A DNA stretch of 64,000 nt from Pseudomonas gessardii (lineage in GTDB: Bacteria; Pseudomonadota; Gammaproteobacteria; Pseudomonadales; Pseudomonadaceae), in contig NZ_MNPU01000002.1 in assembly GCF_001983165.1 (NCBI RefSeq), positions 186,001-250,000 of the forward strand, in the 5' to 3' direction. The notes under the pieces are model-generated. The model saw only the letters and a list, made by a program, of their open reading frames with translations, did not search any database and had not been told where the DNA came from. Shown here in pieces: positions 36,979 through 46,711 of the stretch. Position 1 is the first letter of the stretch, and every line of letters starts with the position of its first letter. The translations under genes and the position numbers were made by a program.

Positions 36979-38277
36979 TCAGGCGTCGTGCAGGGAAATG
37001 CGCGAGGTCTCCGGCAAGGCCAGGCCACCGGCCAGTGCGAGCAGGGCTACGGCCATCAGGTAAAACGCCGGTGACAGGTTGCTGGCGGTGGTGCTGATCA
37101 ACCACGTCGCCACCAGCGGCGCGGTGCCGCCGAAGATCGTGTAGGCCATGTTGTAGGTGATCGCCGAGGCGGTATAGCGCGTGCGGGTCGGGAAGGTTTC
37201 CGAGAGCAGCGCCGCCGTGACCACGCCGCACAACACCGCCCCCACCGCCAGCAGCATCACGCCGACCACGGAGGCCGCGAACGAGCCGGAACTGGCCATC
37301 AGGAACGACGGGTACACCACGGCCATCAACAGCCCGCAAGCGCTCATCACCGTGACACGCCGCCCGACGCGGTCGCTATACCAGCCGGCCAGCGGACAGA
37401 TCGCCGCGGCGAAGATCAGCGCAATCAGCGACACCAGCAACGCCGTCGCCCGGCTCAGGCCACCGGCCACTTGCAGGTACGTGGCAAAGTAGGTGGTGAA
37501 CATATAAAACGACAGCGCCGTCAGCGACACAAAGGCGCCCAGGCAGCAGATCGCCGCGCCATGGTTGCGCAGGGTTTCCTTGAGTGGCGAGTGGGACACC
37601 GCGTGTTCCTGTTTCACCGCCTGGAACGCCGGGGTTTCATCCAGCCGCCAGCGCAGGTACAGGCCCACCAGGCCCAGCGGTGCGGCGATCAGGAACGGCA
37701 GGCGCCAGCCCCAACTGCCCATGGCCTCGGCCGACAGCGAGGCCTCCAGCGCATAGGCCACCACCGCCGCCGAGGCGAAGGCAGCAAAGGTCGACACCGG
37801 GATAAAGCTGCCGTACCACGCCCGTTTATCACTGGGCGCGTGCTCCATCAGGTAGGCACAGGCCCCGGCGTATTCACCGCCGGCGGAAAAGCCCTGGGCG
37901 CAGCGGATCAGCGACAGCAGGATCGGCGCCGTGACGCCAATTGCCGCATACGTGGGTAGCAGGCCGATCAGGGTCGTGGCCCCGGCCATCAGCAAAATCG
38001 TCATCGCCAGGGTGCGTTTGCGGCCGATGCGATCGCCCAGCATGCCAAAGAAAATCCCGCCCAGGGGCCGAAAGGCAAAGGCCACGGCAAACACCGCGAA
38101 GGTCTTGAGCAACGCCGCACTGGCATCGCCACTGGGGAAAAACTGCTGGGCGATGGTGGTGGCGAGAAAGCCATACACAGCGAAGTCGAACCACTCGACA
38201 AAATTGCCGATACCGGCGGCGACAATGACTTTTCTCAGGGTTTGCGGCGGGACCTGTTCGGTGGATGCGCGCGTCAT
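36979..38277 (-). CDS. MFS transporter, metabolite:H+ symporter (MHS/ProP-like)
   Basis: 432 aa, 12 helices. MHS-family features: GNFVEWFDFAVYGFLA in helix 1, FFGMLGDRIGRKRTLAMTI (motif A) and SLIRCAQGFSAGGEYAGACAYL in helix 4. It imports a carboxylate or a compatible solute with protons; the substrate is not evident from neighbours. GAGG precedes the ATG. Confidence 0.9.
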   Translation of the reverse strand: MTRASTEQVPPQTLRKVIVAAGIGNFVEWFDFAVYGFLATTIAQQFFPSGDASAALLKTFAVFAVAFAFRPLGGIFFGMLGDRIGRKRTLAMTILLMAGATTLIGLLPTYAAIGVTAPILLSLIRCAQGFSAGGEYAGACAYLMEHAPSDKRAWYGSFIPVSTFAAFASAAVVAYALEASLSAEAMGSWGWRLPFLIAAPLGLVGLYLRWRLDETPAFQAVKQEHAVSHSPLKETLRNHGAAICCLGAFVSLTALSFYMFTTYFATYLQVAGGLSRATALLVSLIALIFAAAICPLAGWYSDRVGRRVTVMSACGLLMAVVYPSFLMASSGSFAASVVGVMLLAVGAVLCGVVTAALLSETFPTRTRYTASAITYNMAYTIFGGTAPLVATWLISTTASNLSPAFYLMAVALLALAGGLALPETSRISLHDA

Positions 38278-38394
38278 GGCGGGGCCTCGGCATTTCGTCA
38301 GTAAGCCCTCGATTATCGGGAAAGCGCCCGGGGGGGCTTACTTCAAAAGTGTCATCGGCGTAGTCAACACCGACCTGCCAAGGCAATGAAGATC

Positions 38395-39059
38395 AAATGT
38401 GTGTGGCTTGCCTGCGATAGCGGCGGGTCAGCCAGCATCCCTCCCAGCCATGCCGCCGCCATCGCAGCCTCGCCGGGGCTCGACAGCTCCCACCTTGATT
38501 TTCGGGGGTTGGAGGATTGCATTTCAGCCGCCACCGCAGGATGCATGCGGTGCCCAATGCACTGAAGAACCAATGTGGGAGCTGGCTTGCCTGCGATAGC
38601 GGCGGGTCAGCCAACATCCCTCCCAGCAAGGCCGCCGCCATCGCAGCCTCGCCGGGCGAGACAGCTCCCACCTTGATTTTCGGGGGTTGGAGGATTGCAT
38701 TTCAGCCGCCACCGCAGGATGCATGCGCTGCCCAATGCCCTGAAGAACCAATGTGGGAGCTGGCTTGCCTGCGATAGCGGCGGGTCAGCCAGCATCCCTC
38801 CCAGCAAGGCCGCCGCCATCGCAGCCTCGCCGGGGCTCGACAGCTCCCACCTTGATTTTCAGGGTTTGGAGGCTTGCATTTCAGCCGCCACCGCAGGATG
38901 CATACGCTGCCCAATGCCCTGAAGAACCAATGTGGGAGCTGGCTTGCCTGCGATAGCGGCGGGTCAGCCAACATCCCTCCCAGCAAGGCCGCCGCCATCG
39001 CAGCCTCGCCGGGGCTCGACAGCTCCCACCTTGATTTTCAGGGTTTGGAGGCTTGCATT
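38395..39059. repeat. Tandem array of about 179-bp REP-derived units
   Basis: Three full units begin at 38406, 38585 and 38763, and a fourth, cut off after about 118 bases, at 38942; periods are 179, 178 and 179. Each unit is an inverted REP pair (GTGGGAGCTGGCTTGCCTGC facing GGGGCTCGACAGCTCCCAC) plus a constant non-palindromic linker (TGCATTTCAGCCGCCACCGC). Copies differ by a few substitutions and one deletion. The right end runs into the soxR coding sequence. Apparent ORFs across it are artefacts of the period. Confidence 0.93.
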
Positions 39060-39532
39060 TCCGATCCGTTGGCGGCGCGTTCGAGGATCCTCGGCCCCGG
39101 GCCTTCCTGGCCCAGGCTGTCGCCCGGGTTGCGCAAGGGGCAGTCGTTGAGCGACAGGCAGCCGCAGCCAATGCAGTTGTCCAGGCTGTCGCGCAGGGCT
39201 TCCAGGGTGCGGATGCGTTCGTTGAGGTTGTCGCGCCAGGCCGAAGACATCTCGCCCCATTGCGCGGCTGTCAGTTTGCTGTTCGGCGGATAGCGGCCCA
39301 TGGCGCGCTTGATCTCTTCCAGGGGGATGCCGGTGCGTTGCGCCACCTTGATAATCGCGATGCTGCGCAGCACCAGCGACGGGAAGCGCCGTTGGTTGCC
39401 GGCGTTGCGCGTGCTGGCGATCAAGCCCTTGGACTCATAGAAGTGCAGGGTGGAGATCGGTACGCCGCTGCGCCTGGCCACCTCGCCGATGGTGAGGGAG
39501 CGCACACCGTCCGGGTTCTTTTCTGCTGCCAT
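39038..39532 (-). CDS. soxR: Redox-sensing MerR-family activator SoxR
   Basis: 164 aa. The MerR helix-turn-helix ([26 protein letters not shown]) is followed by a dimer helix and the [2Fe-2S] cysteines C120, C123, C125 and C131 ([12 protein letters not shown]). Outside enterics, SoxR senses redox-active compounds and controls efflux and modification genes directly. The final residues MQASKP and the stop are encoded by the tail of the REP array. The start lies only 9 bases from the SoxR box, so it autoregulates or is transcribed with a very short leader. Confidence 0.95.
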   Translation of the reverse strand: MAAEKNPDGVRSLTIGEVARRSGVPISTLHFYESKGLIASTRNAGNQRRFPSLVLRSIAIIKVAQRTGIPLEEIKRAMGRYPPNSKLTAAQWGEMSSAWRDNLNERIRTLEALRDSLDNCIGCGCLSLNDCPLRNPGDSLGQEGPGPRILERAANGSEMQASKP

Positions 39533-39537
39533 GGGTG

Positions 39538-39568
39538 TTGCCCTCAAGTTAAGTTGAGGTTTTATAGT
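39538..39568 (+). promoter_or_regulatory. SoxR box in a 19-bp-spaced promoter
   Basis: CCTCAAGTTAAGTTGAGG (39542-39559) differs at one base from the SoxR box CCTCAAGTTAACTTGAGG. It lies inside the spacer of -35 TTGCCC (39538) and -10 TATAGT (39563), 19 bases apart, the over-long spacing that MerR-family activators correct. It drives the RND operon rightwards. Confidence 0.92.
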
Positions 39569-39640
39569 CCTGCCCGATCTTGGCTGCAACCGCTTTCCAT
39601 CGGGGGGCAGCGCACACACTACGGATGAGCGGAGCAGGGC

Positions 39641-40735
39641 ATGGGCAGAAGGATGCGAGTGGGCGGGGGCGTGGCAGGGGTCAGTGTGCTGGCCCTGGTC
39701 ATCATGTGGTTGGGCAATCAACCCTCAACCCAGGCAGCGGCGGCGTGGCCAGTGGCCAAGGTGGCGCTGGCCAGGGTCGGGCAGGGCGAGGCGCCCCGCC
39801 AGGCCTTTGCCGCAGGGGAGCTGGAGGCGGCCAACCAGGTGCAGGTGGCGGCGGAAACCGCAGGGCGTATCACGCGGATCGCCTTCGAGTCCGGCCAGGC
39901 GGTCAAGGCCGGGCAGTTGCTGGTGCAGCTCAATGACGCCCCAGAACAGGCCGACCGTTTGCGCCTGCACGCCCAACTGCGCAATGCGCAGACCTTGTTC
40001 CTGCGTATTCAAAAGCTTGAGGCCGTGAATGTCGCGACCCAGGAGCAACTGGACAACGCCACCGCCGCCCTGGACATGGCCAAGGGCGAGCTGCAACAGG
40101 TTGATGCGCGGATTGCACAAAAAGCCATCCGCGCACCGTTCGCCGGGCAGATGGGTATCCGTCGTGTGCATCAAGGCCAGTACCTGCAGACCGGCGAAGC
40201 CATCGCCAGCCTGGTGGATGCCCAGCGCCTGCACGTGAATTTCGCCTTGAGTGAACAGTCGGCCCCAGGCTTGAGCATCGGCCAGGCTGCCGCGCTCACG
40301 GTGGATGCCTTGCCCGGCCGGCAGTTCTCGGCGCAGATCAACGCCATCGACCCGCTGATCGGCCCGTCGCGCTCGGTGCGGGTGCAAGCCACCCTGGCCA
40401 ACCCGGGCGGGCAGTTGCAGGCCGGCATGTATGCCAGCGTGCGCCTGTCGGCGGTGCAATCGCCCACGGTGCTGGTGGTGCCGGAAACCGCCATCACCTA
40501 TACCGCCTACGGGCAGACCGTGTTTATCGCCAGCGCCGATCCGGCCGGCGCCTTGAGTGTGCGCCGCGCCCAGGTGACGACCGGGGAGCGCTGGCAGGGC
40601 CAGGTGGAAATCACCTCGGGCCTGGCGCTGGGCGAGCAGGTGGTGGTCTCCGGGCAGCTCAAGCTCAGCGACGGCATGCCCGTCGAAGCCGCCGGGCAAA
40701 ACACCCTGGACGTTGAAGGGAAACCCGCCTCATGA
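39641..40735 (+). CDS. RND efflux periplasmic adaptor (MexH-like)
   Basis: 364 aa membrane-fusion protein: an N-terminal membrane/signal segment ([15 protein letters not shown]), lipoyl halves ([27 protein letters not shown] and [21 protein letters not shown]) around a coiled hairpin, and a beta-barrel domain. It links the pump to the outer-membrane channel. GGAG precedes the ATG. First gene of the SoxR-driven operon; its stop overlaps the next start (ATGA). Confidence 0.9.
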   Translation: MGRRMRVGGGVAGVSVLALVIMWLGNQPSTQAAAAWPVAKVALARVGQGEAPRQAFAAGELEAANQVQVAAETAGRITRIAFESGQAVKAGQLLVQLNDAPEQADRLRLHAQLRNAQTLFLRIQKLEAVNVATQEQLDNATAALDMAKGELQQVDARIAQKAIRAPFAGQMGIRRVHQGQYLQTGEAIASLVDAQRLHVNFALSEQSAPGLSIGQAAALTVDALPGRQFSAQINAIDPLIGPSRSVRVQATLANPGGQLQAGMYASVRLSAVQSPTVLVVPETAITYTAYGQTVFIASADPAGALSVRRAQVTTGERWQGQVEITSGLALGEQVVVSGQLKLSDGMPVEAAGQNTLDVEGKPAS

Positions 40736-43700
40736 GCTTCACCGACCGTTTTGTACGGCGCCCGGTGCTGGCCCTGGTGGTCAGCAGCCTGATCGTCCTC
40801 GCCGGCCTGTTTGCCCTCGGCCAGTTGCCGGTGCGCCAGTACCCGCTGCTGGAAAGCTCGACCATCACCGTCAGCACCGAGTACCCCGGCGCCTCGGCCG
40901 AATTGATGCAAGGCTTCGTCACCCAACCGATCACCCAGGCCGTGTCGTCGGTGGAGGGCATCGACTACCTGGCGTCGTCGTCGGTGCAGGGGCGTAGTGT
41001 GATCACCCTGCGCATGACCCTCAACCGTGACTCGACCCAGGCGCTGGCCGAGACCATGGCCAAGGTCAACCAGGTGCGTTACCGCTTGCCCGATGATGCC
41101 TACGACCCGGTGGTCGAGCTGTCGGCCGGCGACTCCACCGCCGTGGCCTACGTGGGGTTTGCCAGTGACACGCTGTCGATCCCCGAGCTCAGCGACTACC
41201 TGTCGCGGGTGGTCGAGCCGCAGTTTTCCGGGATCGACGGGGTGGCCAAGGTGCAGACCTTCGGCGGGCAGCACCTGGCGATGCGCCTGTGGCTGGACAG
41301 TGATCGCATGGCCGGGCGCGGGGTGACCGCCGCCGACGTGGCGCAAGCGGTGCGCAGCAATAACTACCAGGCCACGCCGGGGCAGATCCGTGGCCAATTC
41401 GTGCTGGCCGATATCCATATCGACACCGACCTGACCAGCGTCGAGGCCTTCCGTGACCTGGTGATCCGCAACGACGGCACGGCCCTGGTGCGCCTGCGCG
41501 ATGTGGGCACCGTGGAGCTGGGCGCGGCGGCGACCCAGACCAGCGCCACCATGAATGGCCGCCCGGCTGTGCACCTGGGGCTGTTCCCCACGCCGTCGGG
41601 CAATCCCCTGGTGATCGTCGATGGCATTCGCCAACTGCTGCCGCAGATCCAGCAAACCCTGCCGCCTGGGGTCAACGTGGCCCTGGCCTATGAGACGGCG
41701 CGGTTTATCGAGGCCTCCATCGAAGAGGTGATGCACACCTTGCTGGAGGCCATGCTGATTGTGGTGCTGGTGATCTGGCTGTGCCTGGGCTCGCTGCGCA
41801 GCGTGGCGATTCCGGTGCTGGCGATTCCGCTATCGATGCTCGGCGCGGCGGCCTTGATGCTGCTTTTTGGTTTCAGCCTCAACCTGCTGACCCTGCTGGC
41901 GATGGTGTTGGCTATCGGCCTGGTGGTGGACGACGCGATTGTGGTGGTGGAAAACGTCCACCGGCATATCGAAGAAGGCCTGACGCCGGTGGCCGCCGCG
42001 TTGGTCGGCGCCCGCGAGATCGCCGGGCCGGTGATTGCCATGACCCTGACGCTGGCGGCGGTGTATGCGCCCATCGGCCTGATCGGCGGGCTGACCGGCA
42101 CGCTGTTCCGCGAATTTGCCCTGACCCTGGCGGGAGCGGTGATTGTCTCGGGCGTAGTCGCCTTGACCCTGTCGCCGGTGATGAGCTCGCTGCTGCTCAA
42201 GCCGGGGCAACAAGAAGGGCGCATGGCCAAGTTGGCCGAACAGGTGTTTGGCGGGTTGGCCGCCGCTTATGGCCGGGTGTTGGGCCACTCCCTGGCGCGG
42301 CGCTGGATCAGCGGCGGTATTGCCGTGCTGGTGTGCCTGAGCCTGCCGTGGCTGTACAGCCTGCCGCAGCGCGAACTGGCGCCGCCCGAGGACCAGGCGG
42401 CGATACTCACCGCCATCAAGTCACCGCAATACGCCAACCTCGATTACGCGGAACGCTTTGCGGGCAAGCTCAACCGGGTCATGGAGAGCCTGCCGGAAAC
42501 CACCGACACCTGGATCATCAATGGCACCGACGGGCCGGCGGCCAGCTTTGGCGGGATCAACCTCAGCGCCTGGCAGGCCCGTGAGCGCTCGGCCGAGCAG
42601 GTCCAGGCGCAGTTGCAGCAGGCCGTGGGCGAGGTCGAGGGCAGCAGCATTTTTGCCTTCCAGGTGGCGGCGTTGCCCGGCTCCAGCGGTGGCCTACCGG
42701 TGCAGATGGTGTTGCGCAGCGCCCAGGACTACCCGGTGCTGTACCAGACCATGGAAACCCTCAAGCAGCGTGCCCGTGACAGCGGCCTGTTTGCCGTGGT
42801 CGACAGCGACCTGGACTACAACAACCCGGTGGTCAAAGTCACCGTCGATCGGGCCAAGGCGGCGAGCCTGGGGATTGGCATGCGCGATATCGGCGATTCC
42901 CTGGCGGTGCTGGTGGGCGAGCAGTACATCAACCGTTTTGCGCTGTATGGGCGCTCTTATGATGTGATTGCACAAGGCACCGAGGAACAGCGCCTGACCC
43001 CACAGGCCCTGGCCCGCCAGTATGTGCGTACCGAGGGCGGCCAGTTGATCCCGCTGTCGGCGCTGGTGCGCCTGGATATCACGGTGGCGCCGAACCGCTT
43101 GTTGCAGTTCGACCAGCAGAACGCCAGTACCTTGCAGGCCATTCCGGCGCCGGGTGTGTCCCAGGGGCAGGCGGTGGCCCTGCTGGCGCAACTGGCCGGC
43201 GAACTGCCGCCGGGATTCAGCCATGACTGGCAGTCCGAGTCACGCCAATACGTGCAGGAGGGCAGTGCCCTGGTGTTGGCGTTTCTCGCCGCCCTGGTGG
43301 TGATCTATCTGGTGCTCGCGGCGCAGTACGAGAGCCTGGTCGATCCGTTGATCATCCTGGTCACCGTGCCCTTGTCCATTTGCGGGGCGCTGATCCCCCT
43401 GGCGCTGGGCTGGGCCACGCTGAATATCTACACGCAGATCGGGCTCGTGACCTTGATTGGCTTGATCAGCAAACACGGGATCTTGATGGTGGAGTTCGCC
43501 AATGAGATCCAGGTGCGCGAGAACCTTGATCGCGTCAGCGCCATTATCCGCGCCGCGCAGATCCGTCTGCGGCCGGTGCTGATGACCACGGCGGCGATGA
43601 CCTTTGGCGTGCTGCCGCTGCTGTTCGCCGACGGTGCCGGGGCCAAGAGCCGCTTTGGCCTGGGCGTGGTAATCGTCTGCGGGATGCTGGTCGGCACGCT

Positions 43701-43833
43701 GTTTACGCTGTTTGTCCTTCCCACTGTCTATGCCTGGCTGGCCCGTGACCATCGGGTGCAGGGCCTGCGCCAGCAGCAATTGGCCGAGGCCGAGCAGAAC
43801 CTGGTGCCAGGGCATGTCGAGGTGCGCCCATGA
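40732..43833 (+). CDS. RND efflux pump permease (MexI-like)
   Basis: A 1033-aa, 12-helix HAE1-type transporter. The proton-relay aspartate pair is in LAIGLVVDDAIVVVENVHRH (around residue 400), and the late LVTLIGLISKHGILMVEFANE motif is intact. Size and SoxR control match MexI of P. aeruginosa, which exports phenazine-type and other redox compounds. The inferred substrate is a redox-cycling drug or self-made toxin. Overlaps both neighbours by 4 bases. Confidence 0.93.
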   Translation: MSFTDRFVRRPVLALVVSSLIVLAGLFALGQLPVRQYPLLESSTITVSTEYPGASAELMQGFVTQPITQAVSSVEGIDYLASSSVQGRSVITLRMTLNRDSTQALAETMAKVNQVRYRLPDDAYDPVVELSAGDSTAVAYVGFASDTLSIPELSDYLSRVVEPQFSGIDGVAKVQTFGGQHLAMRLWLDSDRMAGRGVTAADVAQAVRSNNYQATPGQIRGQFVLADIHIDTDLTSVEAFRDLVIRNDGTALVRLRDVGTVELGAAATQTSATMNGRPAVHLGLFPTPSGNPLVIVDGIRQLLPQIQQTLPPGVNVALAYETARFIEASIEEVMHTLLEAMLIVVLVIWLCLGSLRSVAIPVLAIPLSMLGAAALMLLFGFSLNLLTLLAMVLAIGLVVDDAIVVVENVHRHIEEGLTPVAAALVGAREIAGPVIAMTLTLAAVYAPIGLIGGLTGTLFREFALTLAGAVIVSGVVALTLSPVMSSLLLKPGQQEGRMAKLAEQVFGGLAAAYGRVLGHSLARRWISGGIAVLVCLSLPWLYSLPQRELAPPEDQAAILTAIKSPQYANLDYAERFAGKLNRVMESLPETTDTWIINGTDGPAASFGGINLSAWQARERSAEQVQAQLQQAVGEVEGSSIFAFQVAALPGSSGGLPVQMVLRSAQDYPVLYQTMETLKQRARDSGLFAVVDSDLDYNNPVVKVTVDRAKAASLGIGMRDIGDSLAVLVGEQYINRFALYGRSYDVIAQGTEEQRLTPQALARQYVRTEGGQLIPLSALVRLDITVAPNRLLQFDQQNASTLQAIPAPGVSQGQAVALLAQLAGELPPGFSHDWQSESRQYVQEGSALVLAFLAALVVIYLVLAAQYESLVDPLIILVTVPLSICGALIPLALGWATLNIYTQIGLVTLIGLISKHGILMVEFANEIQVRENLDRVSAIIRAAQIRLRPVLMTTAAMTFGVLPLLFADGAGAKSRFGLGVVIVCGMLVGTLFTLFVLPTVYAWLARDHRVQGLRQQQLAEAEQNLVPGHVEVRP

Positions 43834-45269
43834 AGACGTTTATCCCTTACCCGCTGTTGATGGGCGTGCTGGCGAGCCTGGGCGCCTGCTCAGTGGGGCC
43901 GCACTACCACGCGCCCGAGATCGCGCCGATTCAGTTGGCCAGCCCGCAGGCCGAGGCTTTTGCCGGGCGTGCCGTGCAGCCGGTAGCCGCCTGGTGGAGC
44001 TTTTTCGACGACGCCCAGTTGGCGCGCTTGATCGACGCCGCCGTGGCCCATAACCACGATGTGCGCCAGGCGCGTGCGAGCCTGCTGCTGGCCCGTGCGT
44101 CGGTCGACGAGCAAGCGTTGCAGCGCTTGCCGATAGTTACCAGTACGGTGGCGTACCAACGCAGCCTGGAACAACAGGCGGTGACGGGCGCGCGGCCCAG
44201 CCGCAGCTTGTCCGAGTCCTGGCGTGCCGGCCTGGACTTGCAATGGGAGCTGGACTTGTTTGGCCGTCTCGACCACTTGAACCGTGCCGCGCAATCCCGT
44301 GCCGAGGCTTCCCAGGCCGACCTCGAACAGGTGCAACTGAGCATTGCCGCGCAAGTGGCCCACGCCTATTTCGCGGCGCAGGGGCAGCGCGAGCAACTGC
44401 GGCTGGCGCAAGACGCGGTGCGCAGTTGGCAAGAGACCGTGGGCCTGACCGACGCGCAATACCAGGCCGGCAGCGGCTTGCCTGAAGAGCTGGAGAGTGC
44501 CCGGGGCAATACGTTGCGTGCCCAGGCGGCGATTGCGCCGCTGCAGAGCCAGCTGCAACGCAGCCTGTACCGGTTGCAGGTGTTGTCGGGGCAGCGGCCG
44601 GGCAGTGTTGGCGTCGAACTCGACGCCCTGGCGCCGGGGCCACTGGCGCGGCAATTGCCGTTGGGGGATGTCGACCAGTTGATCCGCAATCGACCGGATG
44701 TGGTGCAGGCCGAGCGGCGGCTGGCGGCGCGCGTGGAGGATGTGGGCGCGGCCACCGCCGACCTGTACCCACGCTTCAACCTGGGCGGGTTTATCGGCTT
44801 CTTTGCCTTGCGCGACGATGACCTGGGCAGTGCGTCCCGGGCATTCGAGCTGACTCCGGGCCTGACCTGGCCGGCACTCAACCTGGGCACGGTGCGGGCG
44901 CGGCTGCGGGGTGCCCAGGCGCTGTCGCAGCGGGAGACCGCGCATTTTGAACAGGTGCTGCTGGTGGCTGTGGAAGAAGTGGAGGGCGCCATCACCCAGC
45001 TGGCCGAGCATCAGCGCTATCTGCTCGGCCTGGTGCAATCGGCGCGGCATGCCGAGGCGGCGCTGGATATCGCCCAGCGCCGTTATGGCGCGGGCTCTGG
45101 CAGCTATTTATCGGTGCAACAAAACCTGCGCGAGCTGCTCAGCCTGCGCCAGGCCATTGCCCAGGCGCAGGCCGCGTCCTATGGCAATGCCGTGGACCTG
45201 TACAAGGCGCTCGCCTGGCGGGCGCCGACGGCTGTGGCGCTCAGCGCCAAGCACTTGCCCACTCAATAA
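43830..45269 (+). CDS. Outer-membrane efflux channel, NodT family (OpmD-like)
   Basis: 479 aa. Lipoprotein signal with lipobox LGAC (MKTFIPYPLLMGVLASLGACSVGP), then the two-fold TolC-type repeats (VAAWWSFFDDAQLARLIDAAVAHNHDVRQAR, RPDVVQAERRLAA). It is the exit duct for the RND pump. Its start overlaps the permease stop. Confidence 0.92.
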   Translation: MKTFIPYPLLMGVLASLGACSVGPHYHAPEIAPIQLASPQAEAFAGRAVQPVAAWWSFFDDAQLARLIDAAVAHNHDVRQARASLLLARASVDEQALQRLPIVTSTVAYQRSLEQQAVTGARPSRSLSESWRAGLDLQWELDLFGRLDHLNRAAQSRAEASQADLEQVQLSIAAQVAHAYFAAQGQREQLRLAQDAVRSWQETVGLTDAQYQAGSGLPEELESARGNTLRAQAAIAPLQSQLQRSLYRLQVLSGQRPGSVGVELDALAPGPLARQLPLGDVDQLIRNRPDVVQAERRLAARVEDVGAATADLYPRFNLGGFIGFFALRDDDLGSASRAFELTPGLTWPALNLGTVRARLRGAQALSQRETAHFEQVLLVAVEEVEGAITQLAEHQRYLLGLVQSARHAEAALDIAQRRYGAGSGSYLSVQQNLRELLSLRQAIAQAQAASYGNAVDLYKALAWRAPTAVALSAKHLPTQ

Positions 45270-45279
45270 GGACTGAACC

Positions 45280-45765
45280 ATGGATCTCCCTACCTCGCTG
45301 CTGATTTTCCAAACGGTGCTCATCCTGGGCTTCGGCCTGTGGCTGAGCCTTGCCCTGATCAACAACCTGCACGCGTTTGCCGGCTCGGCAGGCGCGGTGG
45401 GGGCCACGATGTCAATGGCGCCGCTGCGTGAGCATCCGCCGATCGGCACGCCGTTGCTGGTGCGCGCTGTCCAGTCGGCCACCCTCCATCGCCTGGCGTT
45501 GGCCCTGATTATCCTGCTGCAGGCGGGGGCGGTGCTGACGGTGTGGATTGGCTGCTACGCCTTGCTATGGGGCACTGGCCTGGAGGCGGCCCGGCCCTGG
45601 TTGAACCTCGCCTTGAGTGCCGCCCTGGGGTTCGTCATGCTGATGCTGCTGGCAGGGCTGTGGTTTGGCTACTGGATACGCCAGGAGGGCCTGCAGTTGA
45701 CCCATCTGCTGCTGGTGGTCTGGATGCTGCTGGGGTTTGTGGTGCTTAACCTGCGCTGGGTTTAG
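45280..45765 (+). CDS. Small inner-membrane protein of the efflux operon (DUF2165-like)
   Basis: 161 aa with four hydrophobic helices (FQTVLILGFGLWLSLALINNL, LALALIILLQAGAVLTVWIG, ALGFVMLMLLAGLWFGYWI, LTHLLLVVWMLLGFVVLNL). It resembles DUF2165 proteins. It begins 10 bases after the channel gene, so it belongs to the SoxR operon, where P. aeruginosa instead carries MexG at the front. Its role is unknown. Confidence 0.75.
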   Translation: MDLPTSLLIFQTVLILGFGLWLSLALINNLHAFAGSAGAVGATMSMAPLREHPPIGTPLLVRAVQSATLHRLALALIILLQAGAVLTVWIGCYALLWGTGLEAARPWLNLALSAALGFVMLMLLAGLWFGYWIRQEGLQLTHLLLVVWMLLGFVVLNLRWV

Positions 45766-45848
45766 CGGCGGCGCTTTACCCTGTCGGGCGTACCGCGCAT
45801 CATGCGCGCCCGCACTGAGGGCAAAAGTGCCGTGAAAAGGAACAACCG

Positions 45849-46544
45849 TTGAACCAAAACACCTTGTCCGTGCGCCTGGAACGCGTGGCAGCGCAGGTGC
45901 CGGCCGGCGCGCGCCTGGCCGATATCGGCTCGGATCACGCTTACCTGCCGGTGGCGCTGATGAACCGTGGCGCGATTGTCGCGGCGGTGGCCGGCGAGGT
46001 GGCGTTGACGCCATTCCGAGCCGCCCAGCGCACCGTGTGCGACAACGGCCAGCAATTGCACATCCAGGTGCGCCTGGCCAACGGCCTGGCGGCCATCGAG
46101 CCGGCCGACCGGATCGACGCGGTGAGCATCTGCGGCATGGGCGGCGAGACCTTGCGTGACATCCTCGAACGCGGCAAGGCGTACCTCAGCGGCCGGGAGC
46201 GCCTGATCCTGCAACCCAACGGCGGCGAACAACCGCTGCGCCTGTGGCTGATGGACAACGGCTATCGCATCCTCTGCGAGGAACTGCTGCGGGAAAACCG
46301 TTTCGATTACGAAATTATCGTTGCCGAGCGCAGCGGGCCGGTGAGCTACAGCGCCGAGCAACTGTATTTCGGCCCGTTACAGATGCAGGCCCGCAGCCCG
46401 GCGTTCCTGGCCAAGTGGCAACGCCTGCTGCGCTACAAGCAACGCACCCTGGATCAATTGGCCCGGGCGCGACAAGCTCTGCCCGAACAGAAGGTGCAGG
46501 AGCTGGCGCAGGAGGTGCACTGGATCACTGAGTTACTGGCGTAG
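45849..46544 (+). CDS. trmK: tRNA (adenine(22)-N1)-methyltransferase TrmK
   Basis: 231 aa from a TTG start with AAGGA at good spacing. SAM site ADIGSDHAYLPVALMNRG, then the family motifs SICGMGGETLRDIL and LILQPNGGEQPLRLWL. It makes m1A22 in tRNA, an activity best known in Gram-positive bacteria and present in some Pseudomonas. No ATG alternative keeps the N-terminal helix (SVRLERVAAQVP). Confidence 0.9.
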   Translation: MNQNTLSVRLERVAAQVPAGARLADIGSDHAYLPVALMNRGAIVAAVAGEVALTPFRAAQRTVCDNGQQLHIQVRLANGLAAIEPADRIDAVSICGMGGETLRDILERGKAYLSGRERLILQPNGGEQPLRLWLMDNGYRILCEELLRENRFDYEIIVAERSGPVSYSAEQLYFGPLQMQARSPAFLAKWQRLLRYKQRTLDQLARARQALPEQKVQELAQEVHWITELLA

Positions 46545-46711
46545 ATCTTTGATCTTCACTGGGCGTGCGTTTTGTGCCATCTGGTATACCCTTGGAGAGA
46601 GTCATGTTGCCTGGCTGAATGTGCCCGGGCCATGCCAGCCGATAATGTGTGTTGCAATGCCATTTCAAGGCTTGAAAGCATCGGTTATTCACAAGGAAGG
46701 GGTCATCGGAC

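Noticed and set aside
38395..39059. Regularly spaced repeats suggesting a CRISPR array
   Set aside because: The whole 179-base unit is repeated, with no unique spacers, and units are internally palindromic REP pairs; no cas genes are near.
38395..39171. Several overlapping open frames on both strands across the repeat array, sharing near-identical peptides
   Set aside because: They arise because the repeat unit lacks stops in some frames; period, composition and lack of ribosome sites show that they are not genes.
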